Shown here in pieces: positions 7,785 through 17,259 of a stretch of 64,000 bases of DNA (position 1 is its first letter; each line of letters starts with the position of its first letter). The stretch spans positions 4,716,001 through 4,780,000 of the forward strand of contig NC_015675.1 in assembly GCF_000176035.2 (NCBI RefSeq), in the 5' to 3' direction. This stretch comes from Mesorhizobium opportunistum WSM2075 (GTDB taxonomy: Bacteria > Pseudomonadota > Alphaproteobacteria > Rhizobiales > Rhizobiaceae). The position numbers and the translations under genes were made by a program. The notes beneath the pieces are model-generated. The model ran no database searches. It was not told where the DNA came from and was given only the letters and a program-made list of their open reading frames with translations.

Positions 7785-9443
7785 TCACCACTCGGGCGCC
7801 GTCCAGTTCGGATATCTCTTCTGGAACTCGCTGTAGAGGGCATCCACTTCAGCTTTGCCGACCGGGCGCACCTGCTCATAGAGGTAACCGGTAAGGCCGC
7901 CGGACAATTGGTAGGTTTCAACGCGTTTGTAGGCAGCGCCGATGCCCGTTCCCTCGACAATATTCTGGTTGGGAAGCGTGACACAGATCTGCGCACCCGG
8001 CTGCAGGTGGATAACGGGCCGGTCAGCCACGACAACATATCTGGATTTCAAAGCCTCCGGCCGGAATCGATCGCGACTATCCACCTGACAAATCCATCCG
8101 ACGTGCGGAGTGAGCTTGGGATCCAAACCAAACAACAGCGAGTCGCTCAAAACCGCGCCTGAGGCAAACACCGAAAAACGATCCTCAGCTTTCATTTTGC
8201 CAAGCAGGTCGGCAATCAAGCGTCTGTATTCGGGAAGATTGTCGAGGTGTAGCGGGAGCGTCGCTTCCTCGGCGAAAACGAAGCCGACCGGCGACAGCAG
8301 TTGACGACCGACTGGAAAAAAAGTGCCAAAAAAAGCAAAACCGGCGGCACAAGCGATGGCGGCCGCCGACCATCGTGACTTCAGTGCCGGCATCGAAACG
8401 ATTGCAACGATTGCCTGGGCGTATGCCGGGAACAGCCAAAGAAACATCGGCAATGAATGATGCCGCTCCGGATCCTGCGTGCGGATAAAGATCAGGAAGG
8501 TGAGCACCGAGGCAAAGGCGCACAGCAGCGAAAACCCCTTGCGGCGCACGACCGAGATATAGAGGCCGACCATGATCAGCAGCCAGTTCACATAGCTGAG
8601 CCGGGATCCCATCTCGCCAAGTTGGATGAGGAAGGTCGTCCTGTATCCGCTGTAGAGATCGCCATAGCTGGTGCCTAGAATCTTGGCGATCAGCGGTAGC
8701 TGAAAGTTCAATGAGGTCGCGGCAATAACGAAAATCGCACACAGGCCGCCCAATGCCGCTTTGCCATAGGACGGATAGCTCCGATCCCTTGCAATCTGCA
8801 GCAAACAAAAGAAGGCGGCGGAAACGGCGATGCCAATGACGGCGTAGGCGTACCAGCGACGCAGCATGAACGCCAGCCACAGGCACACACCCACGCAAAT
8901 TCCGCTGATCACCGGTTCGCTGGTAAGAAACTTTGACTTCCAAAGAAAATAGGTTGCCACGGTAATGGCAAGACAACCGGCAATGTCCGGCATTCCACGA
9001 AGCGTCGGCGCCCAGAACGGAGTATAGAGGAAGGCCGCAATCCAGACGGCGAGCCAGGCTCGGGGCGAAGCCGTCTCGGAAGTCGCCTCCAGATAGCTCA
9101 TTCGGGCTATGAGGAGAACCGTCGGTACCAGATAGACCGCGACTATTCCGGCGACAAACGCATACCGCGAACCTCCGAAAACTACATAAATCGGCATCAA
9201 CGGCGCCAAAATCGCCGAACCATAGTCATCTGTCGCGATAGAGGTGGCCAACTGGCTTAGCCATTGAAAAGGCCCGTCGATCAGGAGCGCCCCTTGATGC
9301 CGGAATGTATTGAAGTAGGCGACGAAGTCCCAATAATAGACGGGCTCTTCAAGGCTTACATATATGGCGCTCAGAACAAGGCCCGGTATCAGGGTGCAAA
9401 TATAAGCCCCCGTCCAGAATCCGAAGATTTTGTTCTTTGTCAC
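7785..9443 (-). CDS. Polytopic membrane protein, possible GT-C glycosyltransferase
   Basis: I do not recognise the exact family. The 552 residues contain roughly ten to twelve hydrophobic helices up to about residue 375, then a soluble domain of ~170 residues. A YYWDFVAYF motif after the first helix places an aspartate where GT-C transferases (dolichol-phosphate-sugar type) keep a catalytic Asp. Such enzymes attach sugars to envelope lipids or glycans. A later RTQDPERHHSLPMFLW segment is also charged. Third-position GC is lower than in neighbouring genes, suggesting weak expression or acquisition. A perfect 10-bp inverted repeat lies ~95 bp upstream. Confidence 0.6.
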   Translation of the reverse strand: MTKNKIFGFWTGAYICTLIPGLVLSAIYVSLEEPVYYWDFVAYFNTFRHQGALLIDGPFQWLSQLATSIATDDYGSAILAPLMPIYVVFGGSRYAFVAGIVAVYLVPTVLLIARMSYLEATSETASPRAWLAVWIAAFLYTPFWAPTLRGMPDIAGCLAITVATYFLWKSKFLTSEPVISGICVGVCLWLAFMLRRWYAYAVIGIAVSAAFFCLLQIARDRSYPSYGKAALGGLCAIFVIAATSLNFQLPLIAKILGTSYGDLYSGYRTTFLIQLGEMGSRLSYVNWLLIMVGLYISVVRRKGFSLLCAFASVLTFLIFIRTQDPERHHSLPMFLWLFPAYAQAIVAIVSMPALKSRWSAAAIACAAGFAFFGTFFPVGRQLLSPVGFVFAEEATLPLHLDNLPEYRRLIADLLGKMKAEDRFSVFASGAVLSDSLLFGLDPKLTPHVGWICQVDSRDRFRPEALKSRYVVVADRPVIHLQPGAQICVTLPNQNIVEGTGIGAAYKRVETYQLSGGLTGYLYEQVRPVGKAEVDALYSEFQKRYPNWTAPEW

Positions 9444-9537
9444 TGGAGGCCGCCTGGGAGGAAAAGACAGAGCCGTGGAACCCGAACCGCACCAACTCCC
9501 AACGCAGGAGCCGTTCCGGCAAATGCGAATCTAGCGA

Positions 9538-9560
9538 GACAATTCATATAATGAATTGTC
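9538..9560. promoter_or_regulatory. Perfect 10-bp inverted repeat, possible operator
   Basis: The arms GACAATTCAT and ATGAATTGTC flank a 3-bp ATA centre. The block is AT-rich in a GC-rich surrounding. It lies ~95 bp before the start of the polytopic membrane protein gene on the minus strand, where a dimeric regulator could bind. No regulator gene is adjacent. Confidence 0.5.
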
Positions 9561-9650
9561 GAGACCCCAAATGGCGGTGAAAGAACAAGCGCGGCGACGC
9601 CTTGCTCGCCTCAAGCCCAGCGACGGCATTGCCGAACGGAGTCCCGGTGC

Positions 9651-9704
9651 CGGAGGCTCAAGAGGTACCGGAGATTCAAGAGGTACCGGAGTTTCAAGAC
9701 TTGG
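9651..9704. repeat. 18-bp tandem repeat, about 2.7 units
   Basis: Units start at 9651, 9669 and 9687. The first two read CGGAGRYTCAAGAGGTAC, and the third keeps the first 13 bases. The repeat translates to a Pro-Glu-rich hexapeptide on either strand, but no ORF around it looks real. Confidence 0.75.
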
Positions 9705-9823
9705 CGATGCCAAGCCTGTGCACGAGCGCCGTCAAAGTTGACCACACCTCGTCCTGGCCACACCTCATCCTGCAGCCACCAGGACGCTGCCGGCGGAGCC
9801 CGACAGCGTCGATAGCTTTCAGC

Positions 9824-10654
9824 TCAGGTGGTTTCGACTTTCTTAGGCTTGGTCGAGCCGATCATTTTCCAGTTCTTGTAGAACATGGAATTGATGCGCT
9901 CCACGCTGACCGAGACGATGGCGAGCATGCCTGCTATCAGCCGGGGAACCGGGGACGGCCTGATGACGTCCATGAACACGCAGTAGCGGCGGCCGTCATA
10001 CTCATTGACCGAGCGGTGCAGCAGCGTGTCGTCGAAAATGAACAGCGGATTGTCGTACCAGTAATTCTTGACGTTGCCGCATTCGACGAAGATCTCCGAC
10101 TTCACCGGGACCAGATTGTAGAGAATGCGCAGGCTGAGCCGCAGCGGGCCGAAATGCCACGAGGTCGATTCGCGCTTGCTGAAGACGGAAACGGCGATCG
10201 TCTTGATGTATTTGAAATCCTTGTTGAACTCGGCGACGTTGTCGATCCTGTGCTTGCCGTACCATTGGTAGACATACATGCCGCGCCGGCCGGTGCCGAA
10301 ATTGGCATCGATGTCGGCGATGATCTCGTCCTTGCGCGCCTTGAAGATGTCCAGGACCTCATTGACCTCGCGCTGATAATCGGCGGGAAACTGCTCCAGC
10401 TTCCACACGCCGGGATTCCTGTAGCAGAGCAGATCGACCAGCAGGTTGAACGGCGACAGCAGCCAGGTGAACAGGCCGTTGCCGAGGAAGTAACCTGAGA
10501 ACAGCGAGAGATCCTTCCTGTCATTGCGCAGCACGTCGATCAGGCCGCAGACGATGAAGATCGTCGTCAGGATGGGGATGAAATAGAAGCCAAGGGCGAG
10601 AAGCGGGACGGCAATGGCCAATTTGCGAAGGGATTTGCGAAGGGTTTTTGTCAT
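9824..10654 (-). CDS. Aspartyl/asparaginyl beta-hydroxylase family, LpxO/OlsC-like
   Basis: A 276-residue Fe(II)/2-oxoglutarate-dependent dioxygenase. Two hydrophobic helices at the N-terminus (about 12-40, 52-75) anchor it in the membrane. The catalytic part has the expected HFGP (His167), FDDTLLHRSVN (His213) and a following Arg223 for 2-oxoglutarate binding. Membrane-bound family members hydroxylate acyl chains of lipid A (LpxO) or ornithine lipids (OlsC in rhizobia). Either substrate fits a rhizobium, and sequence alone does not decide. The start MTKTLRKSLRK gives a basic, cytoplasmic N-terminus. Confidence 0.82.
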   Translation of the reverse strand: MTKTLRKSLRKLAIAVPLLALGFYFIPILTTIFIVCGLIDVLRNDRKDLSLFSGYFLGNGLFTWLLSPFNLLVDLLCYRNPGVWKLEQFPADYQREVNEVLDIFKARKDEIIADIDANFGTGRRGMYVYQWYGKHRIDNVAEFNKDFKYIKTIAVSVFSKRESTSWHFGPLRLSLRILYNLVPVKSEIFVECGNVKNYWYDNPLFIFDDTLLHRSVNEYDGRRYCVFMDVIRPSPVPRLIAGMLAIVSVSVERINSMFYKNWKMIGSTKPKKVETT

Positions 10655-10813
10655 TTTTCCACGCGCGAAGCGCGATCCTGTTGCGAATGAACTGCCAAAA
10701 TCACGGCAACGACCACCGCCCGGCCGTGCGCCTTGATAAGGTCTTTTGGGTCACCACACAACGGTCACGGCATCGTGCCTGGCGGCTGCCTCGTGGAGGT
10801 CGCCGGACTTCGG

Positions 10814-11479
10814 TCAATGCACCGCCGGCAAACCAAGCTCGTCCCATTTTTCCCTGGCCACGGGATCGCCGACCAGGAACTCAAAGCCGATGACGCTTTC
10901 GCCGTCTCGTGCGAGCTGGCATTTGAACTTCAAACTGTACCAGTTTTTGCGGCTGCGGAAAGCCGCACCGTTCGCGGCAATCGTGGTTCCAGTGATTTTT
11001 TCCTCCGCCGTCGCGTAAGGCACGACGCGTTCGGGCTGAAAGTCCGCGCGCCAGCGGCGAATCTGGTCCATGGCCTCGAGATTGCACAATTGCACCATGC
11101 GTTCATCCGAAGCGAAGGTGGCGAGATCGGCGCGCGCCTGCCGGCTGCGTGGATCGGCGAGCGTCTTGGCCGACAGCATCTCGGTCGGCCGGATCATGGC
11201 CGGCGCAGACGGCTGTTGAGTTTGAGGGGCATCCGGCGTTGGCGCCGGAGTTCGCGCCTCCGGCGCCGGTAGCGGTGACGGCGTTGGCGCGGGCGATCGC
11301 CTTGTCGAAGCCTCGAACTGCAGCGGCGTCAGAATGTCGACAGACACCCGCTCTTCCTCCAGCCGTTTCGGCGGCTTCGGCAATGGCATCAAGGCCAGCG
11401 CGGCGGCGAGCAGCGTGTGCAGGACAACAGAGGCGGAAACACCCCAGGGCGAAGCCTCGTCTCGAAGCGTGACGACCAC
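10814..11479 (-). CDS. DUF930 domain protein with TonB-like N-terminus
   Basis: About 221 residues. One N-terminal hydrophobic helix (ASVVLHTLLAAALALM) is followed by a long Pro/Ala-rich linker like that of TonB or TolA. A C-terminal domain contains the CNLEAMDQI motif of DUF930, a rhizobial family of unknown function. The layout implies an inner-membrane anchor with a periplasmic domain. The start is uncertain: I chose GTG at 11479, 17 bp after the rarA stop. A TTG at 11527 would overlap rarA and has a poorly spaced ribosome-binding site. Probably in an operon with rarA. Confidence 0.7.
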   Translation of the reverse strand: MVVTLRDEASPWGVSASVVLHTLLAAALALMPLPKPPKRLEEERVSVDILTPLQFEASTRRSPAPTPSPLPAPEARTPAPTPDAPQTQQPSAPAMIRPTEMLSAKTLADPRSRQARADLATFASDERMVQLCNLEAMDQIRRWRADFQPERVVPYATAEEKITGTTIAANGAAFRSRKNWYSLKFKCQLARDGESVIGFEFLVGDPVAREKWDELGLPAVH

Positions 11480-11496
11480 CGGGCCGCGCAAGCCGG

Positions 11497-12804
11497 CTAT
11501 TCCCGCTCTTTGCGCAGCTTTGCCCAATAATCGAGCCGCTTCCTGATATCGCGCTCGAAACCACGCTCAGGCGGATCGTAGAAGGTCTGGCGGCCCATCT
11601 TCTCGGGAAAATAGTCCTGGCCCGAAAAGGCGTCCGGCTCGTCATGATCGTAGCGATAGCCCGCGCCGTAATCCTCTTCCTTCATCAGCTTGGTCGGCGC
11701 GTTCAGAATGTGCTTTGGCGGCAGCAGCGAGCCGTGCTCCTTGGCAGCGCGCGTGGCCGCTTTGAAGGCGGTGTAGACGGCGTTGGATTTGGGCGCCGTG
11801 GCGAGATAGACGGTGGCCTCGGCAAAGGCGAGTTCGCCCTCGGGCGAGCCCAGATAGTCGTAGGCATCCTTGGCGGCGTTGGCGACGACCAGCGCCTGCG
11901 GATCGGCAAGGCCGATGTCCTCCATCGCCATGCGCACCAGCCGGCGGCCGAGATAGAGCGGATCCTCGCCGGCATCGAACATGCGCGCGAGATAGTAGAG
12001 CGCGGCGTCGGGATCCGAGCCGCGCACCGATTTGTGCAGCGCCGAGATCAGATTGTAATGGCCGTCCTGGCCCTTGTCGTAGATCGGCGCACGGCGCTGG
12101 ACGATGCGCTGCAGCCCTTCGGGATCGAACACCTCGTCAGGCTTGGCGGCACGCCAGACCTCCTCGGCGAGCGTCAGGGAGGCGCGTCCGTCGCCATCGC
12201 TCATGCGGATGAGCATTGTCCGCGCCTCGTCATCGAGCGGCAGCGCCCTGCCCTCCGTCTCCTCCGCCCGCGTCATCAGCTTGGCGATGCTCTCCTCGCC
12301 GAGCGAATGAAAGACCATGACGCGCGCACGCGACAACAGGGCCGCGTTCAATTCAAAGGACGGGTTTTCGGTCGTGGCGCCGACCAGGACGACCGTCCCA
12401 TCCTCCATGACGGGGAGGAAGGAATCCTGCTGGGCGCGGTTGAAACGATGGATCTCGTCGACAAACAACAATGTCTGGCGGCCATTGGCGCGGCGCAGCT
12501 TGGCGGCCTCGAAGACCTTCTTCAGGTCGGCGACGCCGGAAAACACCGCCGATATCTGTTCGAAGGCAAGGCTGGTCTCGCCGGCAAGCAACCTTGCCAC
12601 TGTGGTCTTGCCGGTGCCGGGCGGGCCCCAGAAGATCATCGAGCCGAGCGAACCCGAGCCGATCAGCCGGGTCAGCGCGCCATCTGGCCCGGTCAGATGT
12701 TCCTGGCCAACGACCTCACCCAGATTCTTCGGCCGCAGCCTGTCGGCTAGCGGCCGTCCTGGCGGCGTCTTTTCCGGTTCGTCAACGCTGAACAGATCGG
12801 CCAT
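11497..12804 (-). CDS. rarA: Replication-associated recombination protein RarA (MgsA)
   Basis: A 435-residue AAA+ ATPase that acts at stalled replication forks. Walker A (GPPGTGKTT) is at 60-68 and Walker B (LFVDEIH) near 113-119, followed by the sensor region and the C-terminal tetramerisation domain with EHGSLLPPKHILNAPT. Length is normal for the family. It lies 41 bp after the Deg protease gene and is followed closely by the DUF930 gene. Confidence 0.95.
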   Translation of the reverse strand: MADLFSVDEPEKTPPGRPLADRLRPKNLGEVVGQEHLTGPDGALTRLIGSGSLGSMIFWGPPGTGKTTVARLLAGETSLAFEQISAVFSGVADLKKVFEAAKLRRANGRQTLLFVDEIHRFNRAQQDSFLPVMEDGTVVLVGATTENPSFELNAALLSRARVMVFHSLGEESIAKLMTRAEETEGRALPLDDEARTMLIRMSDGDGRASLTLAEEVWRAAKPDEVFDPEGLQRIVQRRAPIYDKGQDGHYNLISALHKSVRGSDPDAALYYLARMFDAGEDPLYLGRRLVRMAMEDIGLADPQALVVANAAKDAYDYLGSPEGELAFAEATVYLATAPKSNAVYTAFKAATRAAKEHGSLLPPKHILNAPTKLMKEEDYGAGYRYDHDEPDAFSGQDYFPEKMGRQTFYDPPERGFERDIRKRLDYWAKLRKERE

Positions 12805-12845
12805 GCACTTCTTTTGGTTTGGAGCGCGATCCCTTCAGATCGAGC

Positions 12846-14339
12846 TCAGTAACGCAACACCTGGCGCAGTATCTGCCCGCCGCGCTCGACGGTAAAGCGC
12901 CACCAGCGCGTATCCTGCTGGGCAGCCTGCGCCAGCGTCGCGGCAGTGTCTATCGCGGTGCCGTTGACCTCGCGCACGATGTCGCCCGGCATGAAACCGA
13001 AATCGGCGGCCGGCGAGTCGCGGTTGATGTCGATCACCGTCACGCCCTTGAGATCGGTGCGCAGGCCGAGCTTCTGGGCAAGCCGTGGCGACAGCTCCGC
13101 GACCTTGGCGCCCGAGAACGGGCTGCGGCCATGCAGCGTCACTTCCGAGGCCTTCGCACCCTCCGGCGCGCGCTCCAGCGCGATGTCCATCGCCGCCTGC
13201 TGGCCCTTAGTCAGGATCGCGAAATTGGCCTTGGTGCCGATCGACAGCGTCGCCATGCGATAGTCCAGCGCCTCGATGCTCTCGACCGGCTTGCCGTTGA
13301 TCTGCAGCACGACGTCGCCCGGCTTCAGCCCCGCCTTGCCCGCCGGCCCCGTCGCATCGACGGACGAGACCAGGGCGCCGGTCGGCTTTTCCATGGCAAG
13401 CGATTCGGCTATCTGCGGCGTCACCGCCTCGAACTCGGCGCCGATATAGGGGCGCTCGAAGAAGTCGAGACCGGCCTTGGCGGCATCGGCGAAAGCCCGC
13501 ACCATGTTGGCCGGGATGGCAAAACCGATGCCGATCGAGCCGCCGCTGCGGCTATAAATTGCGGTGTTGATGCCGACTAGCTGGCCGCCCATGTTGATCA
13601 GCGCGCCGCCGGAATTGCCGGGATTGATGGCGGCGTCGGTCTGGATGAAGTAGCCCGAGTCCGAGACGCCGATATGGCTGCGGGCAAGTGCGGAGACGAT
13701 ACCGCTTGTGGTGGTCTGGCCGACGCCGAAGGGATTGCCGATGGCCAGCACCAGATCGCCAACTTCGAGCGCGTCGGAATCGCCGATGGCGATCACCGGG
13801 AATGGCTTGTCGGATTCGATCTTGAGCACGGCAAGGTCGAGCGTCTCGTCCTTCAGCATCACCTTGCTGGTGAATTCGCGCCCGTCGGCGGTCGCCACCT
13901 TGACCTCGTCGGCATCCTTGATGACGTGAAAATTGGTGACGATGACGCCGCTCGGATCGACAAGCACGCCCGAACCCAGCGAGGACTGCGCGCGCGGCCG
14001 GGCACGGCCGAAAAACTCCTCGAAGAACGGATCGCCTTCAAAAGGCGACGTGACCTTGGCCGTCTGCGAGGCATAGACATTGACCACGGCGGGCGCCGTC
14101 TGCTTGACCAGCGGCGCGAACGACAGCTGCACCTCTTCGCGGCCGAACGGCACGCGCTTGTCGGGTCCTGAGGTAGCGTTTTCGCCCTCGACACCATGCA
14201 ACAGATCGGTCAGCACGTCCGACAGGCCCGGATCGGCTGGCTTTGCGGCGTCTTCGGCCAACGCCTGCCGAACTGCCGGTGCGGCTGCGAACACCATGAA
14301 GGCGCAGAGCAGGACAAGGGACAGTCTTTTGGCGCGCAT
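12846..14339 (-). CDS. Periplasmic Do-family serine protease (DegP/DegQ-like)
   Basis: A 497-residue HtrA-type protease and chaperone that handles misfolded envelope proteins. A signal peptide covers about residues 1-29. The catalytic triad is His138 (TNFHVI), Asp169 (LDLAVLK) and Ser243 (GNSGGAL). Two PDZ domains follow at about 305-390 and 410-490. I start at the ATG at 14339 because GGAGGA precedes it and the signal peptide then begins properly; the longer frame adds an unrelated extension. It sits after the ribosomal gene cluster, beyond a terminator. Confidence 0.95.
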   Translation of the reverse strand: MRAKRLSLVLLCAFMVFAAAPAVRQALAEDAAKPADPGLSDVLTDLLHGVEGENATSGPDKRVPFGREEVQLSFAPLVKQTAPAVVNVYASQTAKVTSPFEGDPFFEEFFGRARPRAQSSLGSGVLVDPSGVIVTNFHVIKDADEVKVATADGREFTSKVMLKDETLDLAVLKIESDKPFPVIAIGDSDALEVGDLVLAIGNPFGVGQTTTSGIVSALARSHIGVSDSGYFIQTDAAINPGNSGGALINMGGQLVGINTAIYSRSGGSIGIGFAIPANMVRAFADAAKAGLDFFERPYIGAEFEAVTPQIAESLAMEKPTGALVSSVDATGPAGKAGLKPGDVVLQINGKPVESIEALDYRMATLSIGTKANFAILTKGQQAAMDIALERAPEGAKASEVTLHGRSPFSGAKVAELSPRLAQKLGLRTDLKGVTVIDINRDSPAADFGFMPGDIVREVNGTAIDTAATLAQAAQQDTRWWRFTVERGGQILRQVLRY

Positions 14340-14472
14340 TCGCGAATCCTCCAAGGCAAGTTCGGGCGCATTGTCCCGACGATTGTGCAAAATGAAAGGC
14401 TAAGCCGCTGAAATCCGATTATTTTCGCGCAAGCAGATCTTTATGGGCGTGCTTTGAACCGCGCAGAACATG

Positions 14473-14495
14473 AAAAAGGGGCCCGCAGGCCCCTT
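14473..14495 (-). terminator. Terminator after rplQ
   Basis: On the minus strand a GGGGCC stem with a short loop is followed by a run of five T. It lies ~25 bp past the rplQ stop and ends the long ribosomal protein cluster. Confidence 0.88.
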
Positions 14496-14520
14496 CAATT
14501 CATTCTGGAAAGACGTGACC

Positions 14521-14952
14521 TTATGCGGCCGCGGCGTCCGCTTCGGTGCCTTCGGCTTCGAGGCGGGCGCGGTCGCCGGCGCCCTTGGCCGAGGTGTCGC
14601 GATCGACGAACTCGATGACGGCCATCGCGGCATTGTCGCCGTGACGGAAGCCCGCCTTCATGATGCGCAGGTAGCCGCCGTTACGGTTGGCGTAGCGCGG
14701 GGCGATCGTGTCGAACAGGCGCTTGACGACGCCTTCATTGCCGATCTGCGCGATCACCTGGCGGCGGGCGTGCAGGTCGCCGCGCTTGCCGAGCGTCACC
14801 AGCTTCTCGACGATCGGACGCAGGTCCTTCGCCTTCGGCAAGGTGGTGACGATCTGCTCGTGCTCGAGCAGCGACACGGCGAGGTTGGCGAACATCGACT
14901 TGCGATGGCTAATGCTTCGGGCGAAGCGACGGCCTTTGAAACCGTGGCGCAT
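14521..14952 (-). CDS. rplQ: 50S ribosomal protein L17
   Basis: A 143-residue large-subunit protein near the exit tunnel. The N-terminus [13 protein letters not shown] is the family signature and the basic core is complete. The C-terminal ~25 residues are an Ala/Glu-rich tail typical of alphaproteobacteria. It is the last gene of the alpha operon, after rpoA, and a terminator follows. Confidence 0.98.
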   Translation of the reverse strand: MRHGFKGRRFARSISHRKSMFANLAVSLLEHEQIVTTLPKAKDLRPIVEKLVTLGKRGDLHARRQVIAQIGNEGVVKRLFDTIAPRYANRNGGYLRIMKAGFRHGDNAAMAVIEFVDRDTSAKGAGDRARLEAEGTEADAAAA

Positions 14953-15056
14953 GGCTCATTTCCTTCTTCAGTTGTTCAAGAGGCCACGGCCTCTGATGGT
15001 TTTCCGCATGACCGTCGGATCGAGCGGCCCACGCCGCCGATCCTTGGAATTCATGC

Positions 15057-16067
15057 TCAGTATTGATCTTCGTAACGCTTGGCGAGGTCTTCGATGTTTT
15101 CCGGCGGCCAGTCCGGCACTTCCATGCCGAGATGCAGGCCCATCGCCGCCAGCACTTCCTTGATCTCGTTCAGCGACTTGCGGCCGAAGTTCGGGGTGCG
15201 CAGCATCTCGGCTTCGGTCTTCTGGATGAGATCGCCAATGTAGACGATGTTGTCGTTCTTCAGGCAGTTGGCCGAACGCACGGAAAGCTCGAGTTCGTCG
15301 ACCTTCTTGAGCAGCGCCGGGTTGAAGGCGAGCTCGGTGACGGCTTCCGCCGCGACTTCCTTCTGCGGCTCGTCGAAGTTGACGAACAGGCCGAGCTGGT
15401 CCTGCAGGATGCGAGCGGCGAACGCCACTGCGTCCTCGCCCGAGATCGAACCGTCGGTCTCGATGGTCATGGTCAGCTTGTCGTAATCGAGAACCTGGCC
15501 CTCGCGGGTGTTCTCGACCTTGTAGGAGACCTTCTTGACCGGCGAATACAGGCTGTCGACCGGGATCAGGCCGATCGGCGCATCCTCGGCGCGGTTGCGC
15601 TCTGCCGGCACGTAACCCTTGCCGGTGTCGACGGTGAATTCCATGCGGATTTCAGCGCCTTCATCCAGCGTGCAGATGACGTGGTCGGGGTTGAGGATCT
15701 CGACGTCGCCAACCGTCTGGATGTCGCCGGCCAGAACCGCGCCCGGTCCCTGCTTGCGCACGACCATGCGCTTGGGCCCATCGCCTTCCATGCGGATGGC
15801 GATTTCCTTGATGTTCAGGACGATGTCGGTCACGTCCTCGCGCACGCCGGCGATGGACGAGAATTCATGCAGGACACCGTCGATCTGCACGGCGGTGACG
15901 GCCGCACCGCGCAGCGAAGACAGAAGCACGCGGCGCAGCGCGTTGCCGAGCGTGAGGCCAAAGCCGCGCTCGAGCGGCTCGGCGACCAGCGTGGTCAGCG
16001 TCTTCTTCTTCGACGAGAACTCGATCTTGTTCGGCTTGATCAGTTCCTGCCAATTTTTCTGGATCAT
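15057..16067 (-). CDS. rpoA: RNA polymerase alpha subunit
   Basis: A 336-residue subunit that nucleates core RNA polymerase assembly. The N-terminal domain (about 1-230) includes [19 protein letters not shown], which contacts beta and beta prime. The C-terminal domain (about 250-330) carries the [14 protein letters not shown] and [12 protein letters not shown] helices that bind UP elements and activators. The ATG at 16067 follows GGAAGGAAAG; the longer frame upstream is spacer. rpsD is absent between rpsK and rpoA, as is usual in alphaproteobacteria. Confidence 0.99.
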
Positions 16068-16167
16068 GATGCTTTCCTTCCGTTGACCCGCCACCATCCA
16101 ATCGTGGCGGGCGACCTGGAATACCGTGGAGGAACGCCTTTCGGCGTTCGCGCGGCGTTCAATAATG

Positions 16168-16557
16168 TTAGACGCGGCGCTTCTTGCGCGGGCGGCAGCC
16201 ATTGTGCGGGATCGGCGTCACATCACGGATCGAGGTGATGGTGAAGCCGGCCGCCTGCAGGGCACGCAGCGCCGATTCACGGCCCGAGCCAGGTCCGCAG
16301 ACCTCGACTTCGAGCATGCGCATGCCGTGTTCCTGGGCCTTCTTGGCAACGTCCTCGGCAGCCATCTGGGCGGCGAACGGGGTCGACTTGCGCGAACCCT
16401 TGAAGCCCTGGGCACCGGCCGACGACCAGGCGATCGAATTGCCCTGCGCGTCGGTGATGGTGATCATCGTGTTGTTGAAGGTCGAATTGACGTGGGCAAC
16501 GCCCGACGAGATATTCTTGCGTTCGCGACGGCGAACACGAGCGGCTTCCTTGGCCAT
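16168..16557 (-). CDS. rpsK: 30S ribosomal protein S11
   Basis: A 129-residue protein of the small-subunit platform. [20 protein letters not shown] and the basic C-terminus [11 protein letters not shown] are characteristic. It lies between rpsM and rpoA in the alpha operon. The spacer before it contains the heptad repeat at 16614-16684. Confidence 0.98.
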
Positions 16558-16613
16558 GATAGTCCTTTCAGTTGATCTCTACACCGCCGTAATGCCAGCG
16601 GCTCCACCTTTGA

Positions 16614-16684
16614 AAGCGAGTAGTGAGTAGTAATTAGCGAATAGGGATCCCCTACTCGCTAATGGCTACTCGCTATTCGCTCAC
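16614..16684. repeat. Inverted array of TAGYGAR-like heptads
   Basis: The left half reads as 7-bp units (TAGTGAG, TAGTAAT, TAGCGAA, TAGGGAT). The right half reads as their complements (CTCGCTA, ATGGCTA, CTCGCTA, TTCGCTC). The central arms, 13 bp with one mismatch, form a hairpin around ATC. It sits in the rpsM-rpsK spacer and ends at the rpsM stop codon. Confidence 0.8.
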
Positions 16685-17053
16685 TTACTTCTTCTTGCCG
16701 GCGATCGACTTGGCCGGGCCCTTGCGGGTGCGTGCATTGGTGTGGGTGCGCTGGCCGCGAACCGGCAGCGAGCGGCGGTGACGCAGGCCGCGGTAGCAGC
16801 CGAGGTCCATGAGACGCTTGATGTTCATCGACACTTCGCGGCGCAGGTCGCCTTCGACCTGGTAGTCGCGGTCGATGGTCTCGCGGATCTGCAGCACTTC
16901 CGCGTCGGTCAGCTGGTTGACGCGGCGCTCCGCCGGGATGCCGACCTTGTCGACGATCTCCTGGGCGAACTTCTTGCCAATGCCGTGAATGTACTGAAGC
17001 GCGATGACGACGCGCTTGTTGGTCGGAATGTTGACGCCGGCTATACGAGCCAT
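16685..17053 (-). CDS. rpsM: 30S ribosomal protein S13
   Basis: A 122-residue protein of the 30S head that contacts P-site tRNA and the 50S subunit. [15 protein letters not shown] starts the protein at the ATG at 17053, and the ten-residue extension upstream is not conserved. The [18 protein letters not shown] tail is typical. It heads the alpha operon, ~205 bp after adk. Confidence 0.98.
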   Translation of the reverse strand: MARIAGVNIPTNKRVVIALQYIHGIGKKFAQEIVDKVGIPAERRVNQLTDAEVLQIRETIDRDYQVEGDLRREVSMNIKRLMDLGCYRGLRHRRSLPVRGQRTHTNARTRKGPAKSIAGKKK

Positions 17054-17259
17054 GTTCTTCTCTTCTCCATGTGGGCCGGCCAACCCTCAAAAAGGCAGAT
17101 CCGGCGCTGTCAAAGTTGCCCCGCGTCCGGTGGAGGCCGGCCCATGCGGGAGTTTCCAGTTCAAGGCGACTGCCTTGCCCTTGCGGACAAGCAAAGCCCA
17201 TGCCTGATAGGAAGACGGGCCGCCATACCGCAGCGAACCGCTCCCGTCAAGCGCAATCG

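Larger units (their letters stand above)
9444..9823. other. Intergenic region with palindrome and tandem repeat
   Basis: No gene is supportable. The region holds the palindrome at 9538-9560, the 18-bp tandem repeat at 9651-9704, and an imperfect hairpin at 9783-9810 (GACGCTG and CAGCGTC outer arms) just past the hydroxylase stop. That hairpin has no T tract, so it is a doubtful terminator. Confidence 0.6.

Noticed and set aside
9531..9713. Pro-rich 60-residue minus-strand ORF over the 18-bp repeat
   Set aside because: It is produced by the tandem repeat, has no start signal and ends in an Arg-rich random stretch.
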